From positions 992,001 through 1,056,000 of the forward strand of contig OY723299.1 in NCBI GenBank assembly GCA_963210315.1: 64,000 nt of DNA. Reading direction: 5' to 3'. Shown here in pieces: positions 11,915 to 22,909 of this stretch. The translations under genes were made by a program, and so were the position numbers. This stretch comes from Rhynchopus euleeides (lineage: Eukaryota > Euglenozoa > Diplonemea > Diplonemida > Diplonemidae). Position 1 is the stretch's first letter. Every line of letters begins with the position of its first letter. A model generated the notes under the pieces. It worked only from the letters and a program-made list of their open reading frames with translations, was not told the origin of the DNA and ran no database searches.

Positions 11915-12944
11915 TCAAAGTGGACCCTCTGTTACACCCGCTGCGAGACATATTTCACGATCGGCCTTCAGAGTGGAGTGCACAAATCTCAAGGCGTTGC
12001 CGTTCTGTTGCACCGCCGCGAGACATATTTCACGATTAGCCTTCAGGGTGTCGTGCACGTATTCCAAGGCATAGCCGTACTGCTGCACTGCTGCGAGACA
12101 TAGTTCACGATCGGCCTTCAGGGAGGGGTAGACGTACAGCAAGGCACCGCCGCTCTGTTGCACCGCTATGAGACACATTTCACGATCAGACTGCAAGGTG
12201 GAGTGGACATATGGCAAGGCAGTGCCGTTCTGCTGCACAGCGGCGAGATTGAGTTCACGATCAGCCTTCAGGGAGGAAGGCACGTAATTCAAGGCATATC
12301 CATCCGTTCCGTTGCACGGCTGCGAGATTGAACTTTCGATCGGCCCTCAGGGAGGAGTGCGCGTAGCGCAAGGCAGAGCCGTCCTGTTGCACCGCGGCGA
12401 GACATATTTCATGATCAGCCTTCAGGGTAGAGTCGACATATTGCAAGGCGTTGCCGTACTGTTGGACTGCTGTGAGACATATTTCACGATCAGCCTTCAG
12501 GGTAGAATCGACATATTGCAAGGCGTTGCCGTACTGTTGGACTGCTGTGAGACATAAGTCACGATCAGCCTTCACCGCACTGTGTGCGGATGCGAGGCGA
12601 TCAGGATCTTCCCGAATAGCATTGACAACATCCTGCTTGTTCGACACCCACAGCGGAACCTCCCACACTTGCTTGCGACCACTGTACAGGTCATCCAGGT
12701 ACTGCTGGTCCAACACGTCAACGTCCACTGTGCACCCATCAGCAACACCGGCAACACTCCTCAGAGGCTCGTCGCCACACAAGACCTCGTCCTCTACCGA
12801 CAGCTGCAGGTCAGCCATCTCCACACCAACAAAGTTGGGGAACGTCTGCAATGCGAACACCTTCACCTTGTCAGGCGTGTCGTCGATCCCGATGTCGGCG
12901 GGGTGCTGGTCACCGGTCCTCCTGTCAGCCAGGAACACCAACAT
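11915..12944 (-). pseudogene. Ubiquitin-like domain + DUF4116 repeats, frameshifted
   Basis: Start placed at MLVFLADRRTG (12944), where a ubiquitin-like segment of about 85 residues begins; a possible splice acceptor (CCCGCAG on the minus strand) lies just upstream, so a 5' exon is likely. About 60 residues later a run of ~24-residue repeats starts, each of the form xxLKADREICLxAVQQxGNALxYV, which is the DUF4116 pattern. At least five repeats are read up to ~12306 in one frame and about five more in the next frame down to 11915. The frames are joined at a tandem 4-base duplication, ATCCATCC (12298-12305); one copy of ATCC would restore the repeat register. It is therefore a fresh frameshift or an assembly error. 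DUF4116 proteins are expanded in several protist algae; their biochemical role is unknown. Confidence 0.8.
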
Positions 12945-13064
12945 GTCTCTTTCTGCTCCCGCCTGCGGGCAACACACCTGTGGCTGTGGGGGTGCAGTCC
13001 TGTGTCCAAGGCAGACCTGGTGTGGTCGCAACGGTCAACGTATCCAACACATCCAATCCCTCCG

Positions 13065-13156
13065 GTAGGGTGTCAGTCTCGTCTTCTATATGTGTGTAAT
13101 CAGGCAGCGTGGTGCTGTCATACGCAAATTGCCAAATCATATAGTTTGTCATCATG
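13065..13156 (-). repeat. 92-bp direct repeat, copy 2
   Basis: Partner of 11234-11325. It lies just 5' of the DUF4116 gene on its coding strand, in an open frame (MSMMTNYMIWQF...) that could be an upstream exon; the other copy lies 3' of the gene. Confidence 0.85.
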
Positions 13157-16098
13157 CTCACAACGCACCGGGTTCACCGGACCCAACTCCCTGAACCTTG
13201 TTCAGCAACGCACGTATGCCTGGCTGTGACGTGGTCGCCACCGACCTGGGCTGAGCTGTCTGATTCCTCTGATCAGAAGACAGAGAAATCCCCTGGAGTC
13301 AACTGGCAGGGGAGGGGAGGGGCACTTTCGCCTCGACATCACTCATTTCAGCACATCTGCGAATAATGACTGAGATTTGGCAGGTGTCCTTGACCAGTGC
13401 CACTCCTGAAGAGAGGCAGGGTGAATCAGACGTAGAGGCGTTTGTGGCTCGGAGTGGCCTAATGCAGGACTCCCCGTAGTTGATGTGCCCGGTTGGTCTT
13501 CTATCCAACGAAACCCAACCCAAGGCGCCAACCCTCCCCTCCCACCTTGTGTGCCACTTGGAACGGGTACCATGGCCTTGGGTTACACATTTCAACCCAG
13601 CTCTGCCTCACGATCTGCCGACAGGGGAAGATTCAAATCTATTTACGCCCCCAGGATCACGCTGTCGCAATTCATTCTCAGCGGGAGGGGGGGAGCGCGT
13701 GGGTGGTGAGGTGGAAGGAAAAGGAACCAGAGCTGGCCTCTTCACTCGACTACTTCAGGAGGGGGGGGAGGCGGAGGCGTGTTGAAATAAAAAAGCAGAA
13801 GGAAGGCACAAGGTTGATCTCCCTTCACTCCACTATTTCGGGGAGAGGGGGGGGGGGGGCAATGCAGCCGTCCACCACCCCCCACCCCACCCCACCCCTC
13901 CCTCTTCCACGCGCAGACAAGTGCCGTGCCCTTCCACCTTTTCCTCTCCCACCCTCACCACCCCAGTCCGGTGTGTAACTTTCCCCCGCCCCCTAACCCG
14001 GCAACTCACTCACACCCCTCACCCGACGGCTGAGGGTAGCGGTGGGGGGCGATGGGGGGGGCGGGGGGGATGGGACGGCCCCATCACCTCCACCTCCACC
14101 CCAGCCACAGCCACGGGGCTCATTCCTGTGTGCTCCTCCTTGGGCAGAAGAAGGAGCTCCCCGTTGTTCTCTTCTAACCCCCTCCCCCATACCCCCCCCC
14201 CCTCCCGCCCCACTTGCCTCATAATTTGCAGCGTGTGCTACCGCCCCACCACCATCCCCCCACACCCCTGACCCTTTCCCTCTGAGAAATTTCTTAACTA
14301 TGGACGACTTGTTACAGGTGAATAGAATGGAGGGGGAGGAGGGGGGAGGAGGGGGGAATTGCCGAGAGTGAAGAGAAACGGCAGTTCACCCAAGAGTGTT
14401 GCGTAGGGGGGTGGTGAAGTCGAGGTCGATGAAGCACAAAGGTGATCACCCTTCACTCGGTTATGCGGGTTGCGTCTGAGATCAGTGTCTCGGGGGGAGG
14501 GTGGGGGACCCCTTGGGGAAAGAAGGCACGTAAGTGATGCAGGTGGTAGGTGTTCGAGAAGTTTTGGGTGGTTAAGTTTTGGGTGGAGAGTGAAGGGGGA
14601 AAGCAAGGCAGTCCCCCCAACCCCACCCCACCCCCCCTCCCCCAACAGCCCGATTTTTTTTTGCTCTGGGGAGGGGGGTGGGGGGTTCAGTGCGATTGCA
14701 AAGAAGAGTCATGGCGGAAAGCCGACATCTCCTCCTTTCTCCCCTCTCCTCTCCCCCGTTTCATTCGGATTGGAGGTAGCGCCTGGGTGGACCACTGTAG
14801 GTGATGATCAACCGAGCAACTGATAACATGATCACCGCACTGTGGGTGGGGTGTGGAAGGTGGTTAAGCAGGTGCTCCGATGTGAAGGGGCAGGGGGGGT
14901 GGGCGGAAGGAGCCGAAGCCCATCGCGCAAACCGCTTCCGCAAACACCTCCCGAGGATATCTTATGTGTTGATGTGTCGGCAAACATAGTCTCTCAGGAG
15001 GGAAGCGGGACGGGGAGGCGCGACTCGGTTTATTTTACGGCAGCAGAAGTCAGCGTGGCTGTTCTGGCCCCAACAACAGAAGCAGCGTGCACCACCACCA
15101 CCACCCCCTTCCAAAACAGAAAAAAAAAGCTGTCGCATCAGATTCACCGTGATTCATCGCATTCTTTCGTGTTGCCGACACAGTGTTCGTTTCACTCTGC
15201 TACTTTTTAGCCCGTCAGGAGGAGGTGATTTCCTGCAAAACATCCCCCCGATTCAGAAGAGCGGCCTGCGTTTGTAAAAGCATAAACTAAAAAATATCAT
15301 CCAAGTGAACCCAAGCAGAATATAGAGGCCCACGAGTGGAATGGGGCACGGCGTAATCTCCGCAACGGAAACGCATCGCCACAATCAACGCGTCTCCTGC
15401 AAACTAGCAGTGCCCCTTCTGCCCTCCATCCCACCCCCCTTGCCACACAAGGTTGCAGCTGTGCACCCAGGCTATGCAGGGGGGAGGGTGTTGTGGTATA
15501 AAGTTGGTGCAGATGCCACAGATACCCCCTTCACGCGCGATGCAGGTGGCCATCCGATAGACAGGGCCACAGGGCACCGGGGAGGGGAGGTGGGAATACC
15601 GTTGGGTCACAAACACAAAGCGGAAAAAAATGACAACACTACGACGTGACGTAGTGCACAGCGAAGGGGATGGGTTGGGGGGGGGGGGGAGCTGAGGCAG
15701 TTCATCACTCTAAGTGTGCATTGTTGCTTGTCCACTGGGGGGGTTTGATCGTCGAGAGGGAATGGAAAAGTAAATCTCCCAGCACCTTCTCGCAATGTTA
15801 GTCCTTTTTGTAGTCACTACACCAGATATATTGTACAAGGCAGATCAATGCACAACGGGAGGGGTTGTCCACTGGGGGGGGGGGGGGGGGACAGGGTTGT
15901 CGTGAGTTATCATGCAACCTCTTTCGATTCTTTCCGTAAGTGAAGGGAGGGCGGGGTCCGCTGTAGAACCAGGACATCCACAAAGAAAACTTGAAAGGGG
16001 CTAGATCCGGGGAGCGAGGTGTTGTGTATGCGGGTGGGGTGGGTGGCTAGAAGCCGTCCTTCCCCCTCTCCCCTCCCCCACCCTTGGACCCAGCCTCA
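13157..16098. other. G/C-tract-rich intergenic DNA
   Basis: Homopolymer and GGGGA-type tracts dominate. Recurrent fragments such as CCCTTCACTC near 13822 and 14450, and one dispersed repeat near 15742, are present. No frame has domain support. Confidence 0.5.
15740..15865. repeat. Dispersed repeat, longer form
   Basis: Begins TTTGATCGTCGAGAGGGAAT and continues with CTCCCAGCACCTTCTCGCAA and CAGATCAATGCACAA. The same three blocks recur at 18153-18245 with a short spacer difference, so the unit is at least ~95 bp. Confidence 0.7.
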
Positions 16099-17925
16099 TC
16101 AGGATGAAAGGGCTTCGCCGTAGGGCTTTTTAAACTTGCCCTGCACCAACATGCGGAGGGGCACCACTGCCATCACCAGGATGGGGATGCACGTCAGCAC
16201 CATGCCCGTCGCAAGAAGGCCCTTAGGATACCCCTCGTAAGCCGTGCCACAGTCTTTGATGAAGATTGAGATCAGCAGGAGGAAGCACACAACTGGGGAG
16301 ATGTACTTCCAGCAGATTACCCAATAAGCAGACATGGTCCTCCCCGTCACTGCGGCGACGTGGCGGACGACTCTGCTGAAGCCGTAATGGAGTCCGACCA
16401 TCACAGACTCGAGGAAGCACGTCAGCAGCAGGACATAGGTCGGGACGTAGTGGTCTACAACATCCAGCAGGTAGTAACCCGCCTGTGTGCAGTAGGGCAA
16501 CGTGAGGAGGAAGAAGATCGACGCGGTTCCAAAGGTGATGTGCCCTTTGGAAGGGCGCCACCCCGGTGAGGTGAATGGGGTGACACGCGCCCCGTTGTGG
16601 TGGGCGTGCATGCAGTAGTCGTCGATCACCGCGTTGACCGTTTCCACCCAGGCGAAGGTGGAGTCGAAGCCGAGCATGAGGAGCATGGCGAAGAAGAGGA
16701 CAGAGAAGAAGTTGGCACCCGATTCAAACTTGCTGAGGCCCTCCGCGAGGGCAACGAAGGCAAGGCCAGCCCCGCTGCTCTCTGCAAGCTGTTCGACGCT
16801 ACGCCCCGTGGTGTGCGACATGTTGCCGAGCAGCGCGAACACCACAAACCCTGCGAAGATCGAGAATGTGGAGTTCGCAAACGCGATTTTAATCCCCGTC
16901 TTAAACACATCCTCCCCAGGCGCCGTATAGCTGGACATGGTGATCGCTGTGCCCATCCCGGGGGACAGGGAAAACAGGATCTGCCCGCATGCCAGAGCCC
17001 ACACCTCCAGGTTGAGGCACATGTCCAAATCGAACCGGGTGTAATACTTCAGCCCCTCCCCTGCCCCGGGCAGCGTCACGGCACGGAAGAACATCACCAC
17101 CAGCAGGAGAACCGGCAGAGGCACGGTGATATACGCAGCCTTTGCCGAACCCTTCAGCCCCTTCGCCAGCACCGCGAACACGACAGACCAGACCAGGAGC
17201 AGGGCCCCGACGAGGTGCCACTGCATCTCCCCAGGGGTGTCTGTTCTCTGCAGCTCCTCCGGAGAAAACCTCCCGAGCACCACATTCTCCCAGTAGTCCT
17301 CAGAAGGGCTTGTCCCGTTGGGCAGCACGATGCCTGCAGCTGTGTATGCCTCCTGCGACCAGGGGAGGGGCGATTTAAACGCCGCAAACAGGTAGAGGAA
17401 GCAGTACGCCAGGAGGAGGTTGTAGTACGTGCAGACGAGGGCAACCATGAGGGTGGTCGCGACGGCAACCCCGAGCCACATGGGGTGGACACGCCGGAAG
17501 CACTCCACGGTGCTGCACCGGGTCTCCTGCCCCAGGCAGAGCTCCAATATGAAGAGTGGGGCAGACACAGTCACCAGGCAGAAGAGGTATGGGACAAGGA
17601 AGGCACCTCCTCCATACCGCCCGACGAGGTAAGGGAATCGCCAAACATTCCCTATACCGATGGCGTAGCCGAGGAGGACCACAAGGTAGTCGAAGGAGGA
17701 GCCCCATTCTGCTCGCTCTGGCACCGGGGCAGGGGGTGCAGCGGCAGGCGGGTGGATGTCGTCCGTCGCAATGTAATCCTCCTCGTCTCGGAGCGCGGCA
17801 TGGTCGTGAAGGCCCACGGTGTGCCACTCCTTGTTGCTAAGGGGGACGCCCTGCGTCCCCCCCTGCCCGTCGTCCGCCTCCATCATGGCGAGGGGGGCCC
17901 CCTGCTCCGCCGCTTGGAGAGACAT
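16099..17925 (-). CDS. SLC6-type sodium-coupled amino acid/amine symporter
   Basis: The chosen start is MSLQAAEQGAPL (17925), giving 608 residues, the usual length of the family; the frame stays open upstream to 18345 but that part is Pro/Ser low complexity. TM1 carries the family signature: FDYLVVLLGYAIGIGNVWRF followed by PYL and a GGGAFLVPY block. The residue after GYAI is Gly where monoamine transporters have Asp, which points to an amino-acid rather than a biogenic-amine substrate. The TM6 region FSLSPGMGTAIT is the unwound substrate/Na+ site. About twelve hydrophobic segments follow in order, and a glycosylation-type NGT lies in the large loop after TM3. The protein acts in a membrane as a Na+ (often Cl-) driven importer. 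No intron is needed. The start codon lies beside G-rich DNA, and no promoter motif was recognised. Confidence 0.92.
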   Translation of the reverse strand: MSLQAAEQGAPLAMMEADDGQGGTQGVPLSNKEWHTVGLHDHAALRDEEDYIATDDIHPPAAAPPAPVPERAEWGSSFDYLVVLLGYAIGIGNVWRFPYLVGRYGGGAFLVPYLFCLVTVSAPLFILELCLGQETRCSTVECFRRVHPMWLGVAVATTLMVALVCTYYNLLLAYCFLYLFAAFKSPLPWSQEAYTAAGIVLPNGTSPSEDYWENVVLGRFSPEELQRTDTPGEMQWHLVGALLLVWSVVFAVLAKGLKGSAKAAYITVPLPVLLLVVMFFRAVTLPGAGEGLKYYTRFDLDMCLNLEVWALACGQILFSLSPGMGTAITMSSYTAPGEDVFKTGIKIAFANSTFSIFAGFVVFALLGNMSHTTGRSVEQLAESSGAGLAFVALAEGLSKFESGANFFSVLFFAMLLMLGFDSTFAWVETVNAVIDDYCMHAHHNGARVTPFTSPGWRPSKGHITFGTASIFFLLTLPYCTQAGYYLLDVVDHYVPTYVLLLTCFLESVMVGLHYGFSRVVRHVAAVTGRTMSAYWVICWKYISPVVCFLLLISIFIKDCGTAYEGYPKGLLATGMVLTCIPILVMAVVPLRMLVQGKFKKPYGEALSS

Positions 17926-18152
17926 ATTCCGGGGAGGGGAGCTGCACCTCCGGGAAGGGGGGGGTGTGAAAGCAGCGATGGGTTCGGTGGGAGGGGCGGA
18001 GAGGGGGAGGGGGGGAGGGGGTGGGTATGACAGCCCTGTGCTGCGCGTGTGCGTGTACCTGGAAGATGGAGGGGATGTGGTGGGGTGGGGTGTGGAGGGG
18101 TGAGGGTGAGGGTGTCGGGGTGCTTGTATGGAGTGTGGGAAGAGGGTGGGTG

Positions 18153-18245
18153 GGGTTTGATCGTCGAGAGGGAATGGAAAAGTAAATCTCCCAGCACCTT
18201 CTCGCAATGTTTGTACAAGGCAGATCAATGCACAATGGGAGGGTG
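18153..18245. repeat. Dispersed repeat, longer form
   Basis: Second copy of the unit at 15740-15865. It lies upstream of the SLC6 gene start on its coding strand, inside the extended open frame. Confidence 0.7.
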
Positions 18246-18388
18246 TGTAGCAGTTGTCTGTCAGTGGCTTGGTGGTTGGACCGCAATACAGTATCACTAA
18301 AAGAGGGTGGGGGGGGGGGTATTGAATAGAAGGAGAGGGAAGCACAAGGATGATCTCCCTTCACTCGTTAGAGAGTGGATGGGGGGGG

Positions 18389-18440
18389 GGGGGGTTTGAT
18401 TGTCGAGAGTGAATGGAAAAGCAAGCCTCCTAGCACCTTA
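18389..18440. repeat. Dispersed repeat, TTTGATTGTCGAG variant
   Basis: After a 13-base G run: GTTTGATTGTCGAGAGTGAA, then AAGCAAGCCTCCTAGCACC. About 20 bases upstream is the related inverted fragment CTCCCTTCACTCGTTA. Confidence 0.6.
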
Positions 18441-19068
18441 GGGTGCAGTGTGTCGAACCTACCTGACGGGAAGCGTGCCAGCAGCACCCAATAAGAAGGA
18501 AAAGAGGCCACGGACGAGGTCTTGTTTTGCAAGGTCTGCATATCGAGGGTGAAACACGGCGACACGACAGTTATCACCAGACACGCCAGCAGCAACAGTA
18601 AAGGCGAAGCGGGGCACACCGAACACCAACGGAGCACCGACAGTGACATCCCCGACAGCGCGTCCCCGGCTGTTGTAGACCCAGGGGACTTGGCGGAGGA
18701 CATCAGGGACGGGTGCAAATCATGAGACCCCCCCTCATCAAGCACTTCGGTGATGGAAGGCTGCCGGAAGCGAGGACGCTCTTAGATGGGCTTCCACAGG
18801 TCAGCGCAGGAGGAGGTGATCCGGCAGCGAATCAAGAAGACGACGGTGGGGGACTAGACTCGGCGGAACGACAGTTGCAAGCCTCCGTCTTGGGGAAGGC
18901 ATTGCATGGGGAGAATCCCGAACAAACCATTGGAGGGCGCTTCATATTCCTGATTTTCCCGAATTTCCTGGATTTCCCCGGCCCCTGAGGCGAAATCAGG
19001 GCGGACAGGGCGGACATGTCCGGACCGGGAAATCCGGGTGTCCGGGTCCAATTTTGACCTCCCCCCCC
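18441..19068. other. No supported gene
   Basis: A minus-strand frame (18368-18745) includes a 20-residue hydrophobic run (PLLLLLACLVITVV), but nothing else supports it as a gene. Confidence 0.35.
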
Positions 19069-19076
19069 CCCTACTG

Positions 19077-19488
19077 CAGTGGTGGCTGCGTACGCGTACG
19101 CAGCGTGATTTTCAGAAAGTGCGTACGGCGCTGCGTACGGCAGTCTATGGAACACAGGAGACAGCCATGGCCGCACACCAAATCCGACTGTCGAACTCAG
19201 GTGTACCAGGGGCAGCCTTCGAGCCTTCCAGTCGGAAGTGGTACCTTTTGCAGTATAATTGCGGGTCCTTGCAGGTGTTGCGAGTTATTCGCCACGAGCG
19301 CGGCAAGGAACCATCTCTGAAAGGCAGGATCAAAGGCCAGGGCCCAGCCACCCGCTGGGTGGCCTACTGTGTGCTGAGAGACCTGGAAAACCAGCCGTAA
19401 GCAAATTCTGCGTACGCGTAAGCAGCGCGATGTTCAGAAAGTGCGTACGGCATACGCGTACGCGTACGGCCGTACGCTGCCACCACTG
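19077..19488. mobile_element. hAT-like MITE with 8-bp target duplication
   Basis: Ends are CAGTGGTGGC...GCCACCACTG, with further inverted GTACGC/GCGTAC words inside. The flanks are CCCTACTG at 19069-19076 and 19489-19496, a perfect 8-bp duplication. A subterminal direct repeat (TTCAGAAAGTGCGTACGGC) occurs near both ends. At 412 bp there is no transposase; the interior frame (19145-19400) has no recognisable domain. It split a C-tract/CTACTG/G-tract site that elsewhere (7331-7350) forms the edge of a TIR element. Confidence 0.85.
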
Positions 19489-19831
19489 CCCTACTGGGGG
19501 GGGGGGGCTAAATAGAGCAAGGTTACCACTGCTCCCAGTGCACCCACTCGAACTACTCAGTAGTTTTTTGTACCACTCAGTAGTAAAACACCAACTCCTC
19601 CCAGTGGGTGGTGGGGGTGGTGGTGGTTTTTCAAAAAGTGCAAAAAATTACATCGTCCCAAAACGTGTTCCTGGGTGGTCAATGTGCCCAGAAATCAGGT
19701 TCCGGCCACTTCCGGGTGGAATTACGGGATTCTCAGCCGGATGCGGTGCGGCCAGGGGGCCCCCGCTGAAAACTGGGTCGCCCAATTTTCCCTTGCAAAA
19801 ATCTCAGCCAAAATTTTCGCGAAAATCTCTA

Positions 19832-19925
19832 TGTGCGCTGGTTCGTTACCTGTGGGGTACATGGGTGAACACATGCGCTGCCAACAGTCTTCTTTGCTAG
19901 AGACCAGGAGCCTGGTTAGCGCAAA
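19832..19925 (-). repeat. Retrotransposon C, 94-bp terminal direct repeat (3' copy)
   Basis: Matches 23897-23990 in the same orientation. The repeat begins and ends with inverted TGTGCGC/GCGCAAA words. On the coding strand it follows the RT gene. A 14-base motif (ACCGCTTGTGCGCA) lies between repeat and genes at both ends. Confidence 0.85.
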
Positions 19926-20226
19926 GAAGACTTGGTGTTCGCTACTGTGCGCACAAGCGGTCCTTTCTTTATATGTTGCCCCCCCCCCCCCGCCCCTAAC
20001 CTTCCTTGCCCTCGGGTTAACAGCGTGGTGTCGTCTGGCCTTGGTTTCGACCCGTGGTCGAGCATGTTGCCGGCGGGATCGTATCCCTCCCCGGCGAGGC
20101 TGAGTGCTTCGTTGTGTCCTTCCGGGAAGAGCGCCCCGTGGCCGCTGTTTCATGCGATCGTAATTTCTGTGTCGGCCTCGATGTGAGGGGGGGAGATATG
20201 TTAGGCGTCCTAACTCTTTCTCCGTT

Positions 20227-22909
20227 TCAGGGGTGTGTTTGTACCTCGTGAGGGTATTGGGGCAGGGCTTCCGGTAGCCGTACGCCGGCACCCTGCAAGC
20301 GGGTAGTGTGGCGAGAGTATGCGTCGGCCGGGTTGAGCTTGGTGTGGATGTAGCGCAACAGGATCCGTGATCCCCGATGCTCCACCTGCGAATGTATGTC
20401 TGTAATGAGAGGCTGGGCACCGTGTGCCAGCGAATACCCGTTGTTCACAGCACTGACGACTCCCGTGTTGTCGCAGAAGACTGTGAATGTCGCAGGGTGA
20501 ACGGTCTGTGTTGCGAGGTGATGAGACAGCTTGAAAACTGCAAAAAGCTCCAGCATGAAGATGCTGAGCCCTTCCATCTGCGGAGGGAAGGGCCCCCATG
20601 ATGCCTCGTTGTTGTGGATAAAGCTCCAGAGCCTTAGACTGGCATCGGTGAAGGCGATCACCTCCTTCCGAGGTGGTGCTTCCCAGGGGACCCACTCGTT
20701 CCTTTTCAGCGTCTGAAACTGTGTATGCAGGGTTGTTCTGGCAGCTTGTGGCAGCTTGACCTCTTCCTCCCAGAAGGCGGAGCGGCGGATTGCTGAGTGG
20801 TGTATTGAGGCCGTCTCGGACATGAAGCAGAGTAGGGGGAGTAGGGGTCCCAGGCGGTGGCGCAGCACATGGAATCGCCAGATGAGACACCCGATGAGTC
20901 TCCAAGTGACCCTCCGTGAGAGTGACCAGGCTGAGCTGAACTCGTTGTATATGGCTGATGTTGACGTGCACCACTCCGGGCTGAGGCGGAAGCGCTTATC
21001 GGCGAGGTCCATCTCGATTCCCAGCACGCAACCCCTAGTGCGGATCTCCCCAACGTCCCCCAAGGTGAAACCGTATCTGGCACAGAGGGCCCGGAAGCGT
21101 GATGCAATGCCCTGTAATGTAGCGACTTCGGAAGCTCCGAAGAGTATGTTGTCCATCCACGTGACTGAGGCCCCTTCTCGTGAGGAGCCGAGAGACGCCT
21201 CCGCCAGGGTGGTGGCAGTCCTCTGGGCGATCTGGGGGAGCGCGGAGTACCCCATCGGCGCGCGCTCCATCTCCAGCAGGTGTTGGCCTGCTCTGAAGCA
21301 AAAGAAGGGGCGGGCCTCCGGCTCCAGGGGGAACTGGAAAAAGTACGCCGCAAAGTCGAAGTCACAAAAAAAATTCTTGTTGCATCATGGTGTTAACTAT
21401 GGATGGGAAGGAGGGCAGGTCGCAGTGGGGAAGGCGTAAGTGTCCGATCGCGATGTTGAGCGCCTTGCAGCTCAGTATAAAACGGAGGTGACCCGGTCGT
21501 TTCTTGTTCACACAAAAGGCCGACGAAAAAATATGGGGACCTCTCCTTCTGTGGCGCGGGCAGGGGGAGGCAATGGAGCCCTGGGTGAGTTCGGGGACGT
21601 GGCTTTCCAGAGGCCCGTTGCGGGGGCCAAAGCAGTAGGCATGGGGTGGCACCACCTTGTGCAAGAAGTCGGCGGTGATCCATTCCCAATTTTCCTTCAG
21701 GAAGGGGAAGTCTGACAGCAGGAGGATGTGGTCCACCGGTCGTACCGGGGCAGGGTCGATAACTCCCTCGTAGGAAGCTTTGGGGGCGGAAACGCCCGAC
21801 GTCCGCTCGATCCAGCAGCTGGCGTAGTCGTACAGCGAGAACGGTTTTAAGTTCAGAGGAGCGACCGTGTCGCTTCCACTGACTTGAGTGCCGGAGCCCA
21901 CGTTACTCGTGGTGTGTAGCCCCTGGTCGGAGACACCGTGCGGTGTCGGCCCAGCGCCTGGGCAGCCTCCTCGGACACCTGCAGGGCTACATGTGTCAGA
22001 GCTGCGTGTCTGATGGCGTGAGTCGAGACATTCAGGTGCATCTTCAGGAACGCATGATATGTGTTGTATGTAATCGTTGGGAAGAGGAACAGTTGGGGGG
22101 CTGTTGCTGCTTTGCGCCTTAGGAGTATCTTGCTGGCCCTGCACGTTGGGGGGAGAATGATGGGTTGGCCTGTGCTGCTCCTGTCCGTTTTTCCCCCTAC
22201 AAAGTTGAGAAGAAGTCCCTCTGGGGTGGTCTCCACGTGGTGCTCCTTGATGCGCGCCAGGTCGATGTATCTCGACGCCGTCGCCAACTGCACCGATAGG
22301 GCTTCGTGAAGGTGGGAGGAGCCGCCTTCGGCGACCTTCTTGATGGATTGAAAGGGGGGGGTCTTCTCCCTGATCTGCTGCAGGCGCTCGAATTCGTTTC
22401 CTCCCCGGAGGAGAGCTCTGCTGTATGCTTCCAGGGGCTTTATCGACGCCATCCTGAAATACGTGAGTGCTTGCCGAGCGCTGGATAGGCGATACTCTCC
22501 CTTGGTAATCTTCTTCTCGACCCACATCAGGCGTGCCAGCTCGGGGGGAATTTCGGGGTGGGAGGTGGCCACAAGCTTCCTGAAGTCCTCCGAGTGTTTG
22601 AGGACCGAGAGGAGGGGGGCTTGGGATGCATAGCAGCCCTTCATTCGGAGGAGAGTGGAATGGAGTAGATCGGGGACTTCTTGAGGGATAATTGTCTCTG
22701 TTTTTCTGGTGCGTACTGCAGGGAGGGAGTCCTCCCAGAGGGGATATAGGGATGTCGGGAGGGGAAGGCCTAGGGGGGGAGTCACCTTGGTAGCGTCTAC
22801 CGGAAACCCTTTCCCGCCTTACGTCCGGCGTACTTGGAGGAGGGGGAGGCGCTCGTCTTGCCCCTGTTGTCGGGGCTGTAGGGCTCGTACCTGCTGGCGG
22901 ACTGATCAC
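20227..22909 (-). CDS. Retrotransposon C reverse transcriptase-RNase H (one frameshift)
   Basis: The RT fingers/palm start around 21800 (minus strand) with LRFILSCKALN near 21450. The frame then breaks in a run of eight T (A8 at 21366-21373 on the plus strand); seven would keep the frame. After it come the aromatic-rich DFDFAAYFFQF block, ERAPMGYSALP, the catalytic box TWMDNIL (Asp-Asn instead of the usual Asp-Asp) and RNase H motifs AFTDASL, FAVF, FCDNTGV and NPADAYSR. Stop at 20227. Upstream, the RT frame is open across the whole YR gene to 22909, so the true start is uncertain. The product would copy element RNA and degrade the template. The homopolymer break may be a sequencing error, decay, or a slippery site. 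Confidence 0.8.
21853..22785 (-). CDS. Retrotransposon C tyrosine recombinase
   Basis: 310 residues. The catalytic set of tyrosine recombinases is visible in order: Arg172 in ASRYIDLARIK, His256 and Arg259 in STHAIRHAALTHVA, His281 in LGRHRT and the presumed nucleophile Tyr290 in RGYTPR. The enzyme would integrate the circular cDNA. It starts about 10 bases after the gag stop, and lies wholly within the RT frame in a different register. Length and box spacing suit DIRS-type recombinases. The ATG at 22785 is the first in frame after gag. Confidence 0.9.
   Translation of the reverse strand: MTPPLGLPLPTSLYPLWEDSLPAVRTRKTETIIPQEVPDLLHSTLLRMKGCYASQAPLLSVLKHSEDFRKLVATSHPEIPPELARLMWVEKKITKGEYRLSSARQALTYFRMASIKPLEAYSRALLRGGNEFERLQQIREKTPPFQSIKKVAEGGSSHLHEALSVQLATASRYIDLARIKEHHVETTPEGLLLNFVGGKTDRSSTGQPIILPPTCRASKILLRRKAATAPQLFLFPTITYNTYHAFLKMHLNVSTHAIRHAALTHVALQVSEEAAQALGRHRTVSPTRGYTPRVTWAPALKSVEATRSLL

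Noticed and set aside
16597..18030. 477-codon plus-strand ORF
   Set aside because: It is the antisense shadow of the SLC6 gene, with a His/Arg/Gln-rich composition typical of GC-rich antisense frames.
18368..18745. Minus-strand ORF with a hydrophobic segment as a small secreted protein
   Set aside because: The downstream part is a dispersed repeat and the start context is arbitrary; one hydrophobic run is not enough.
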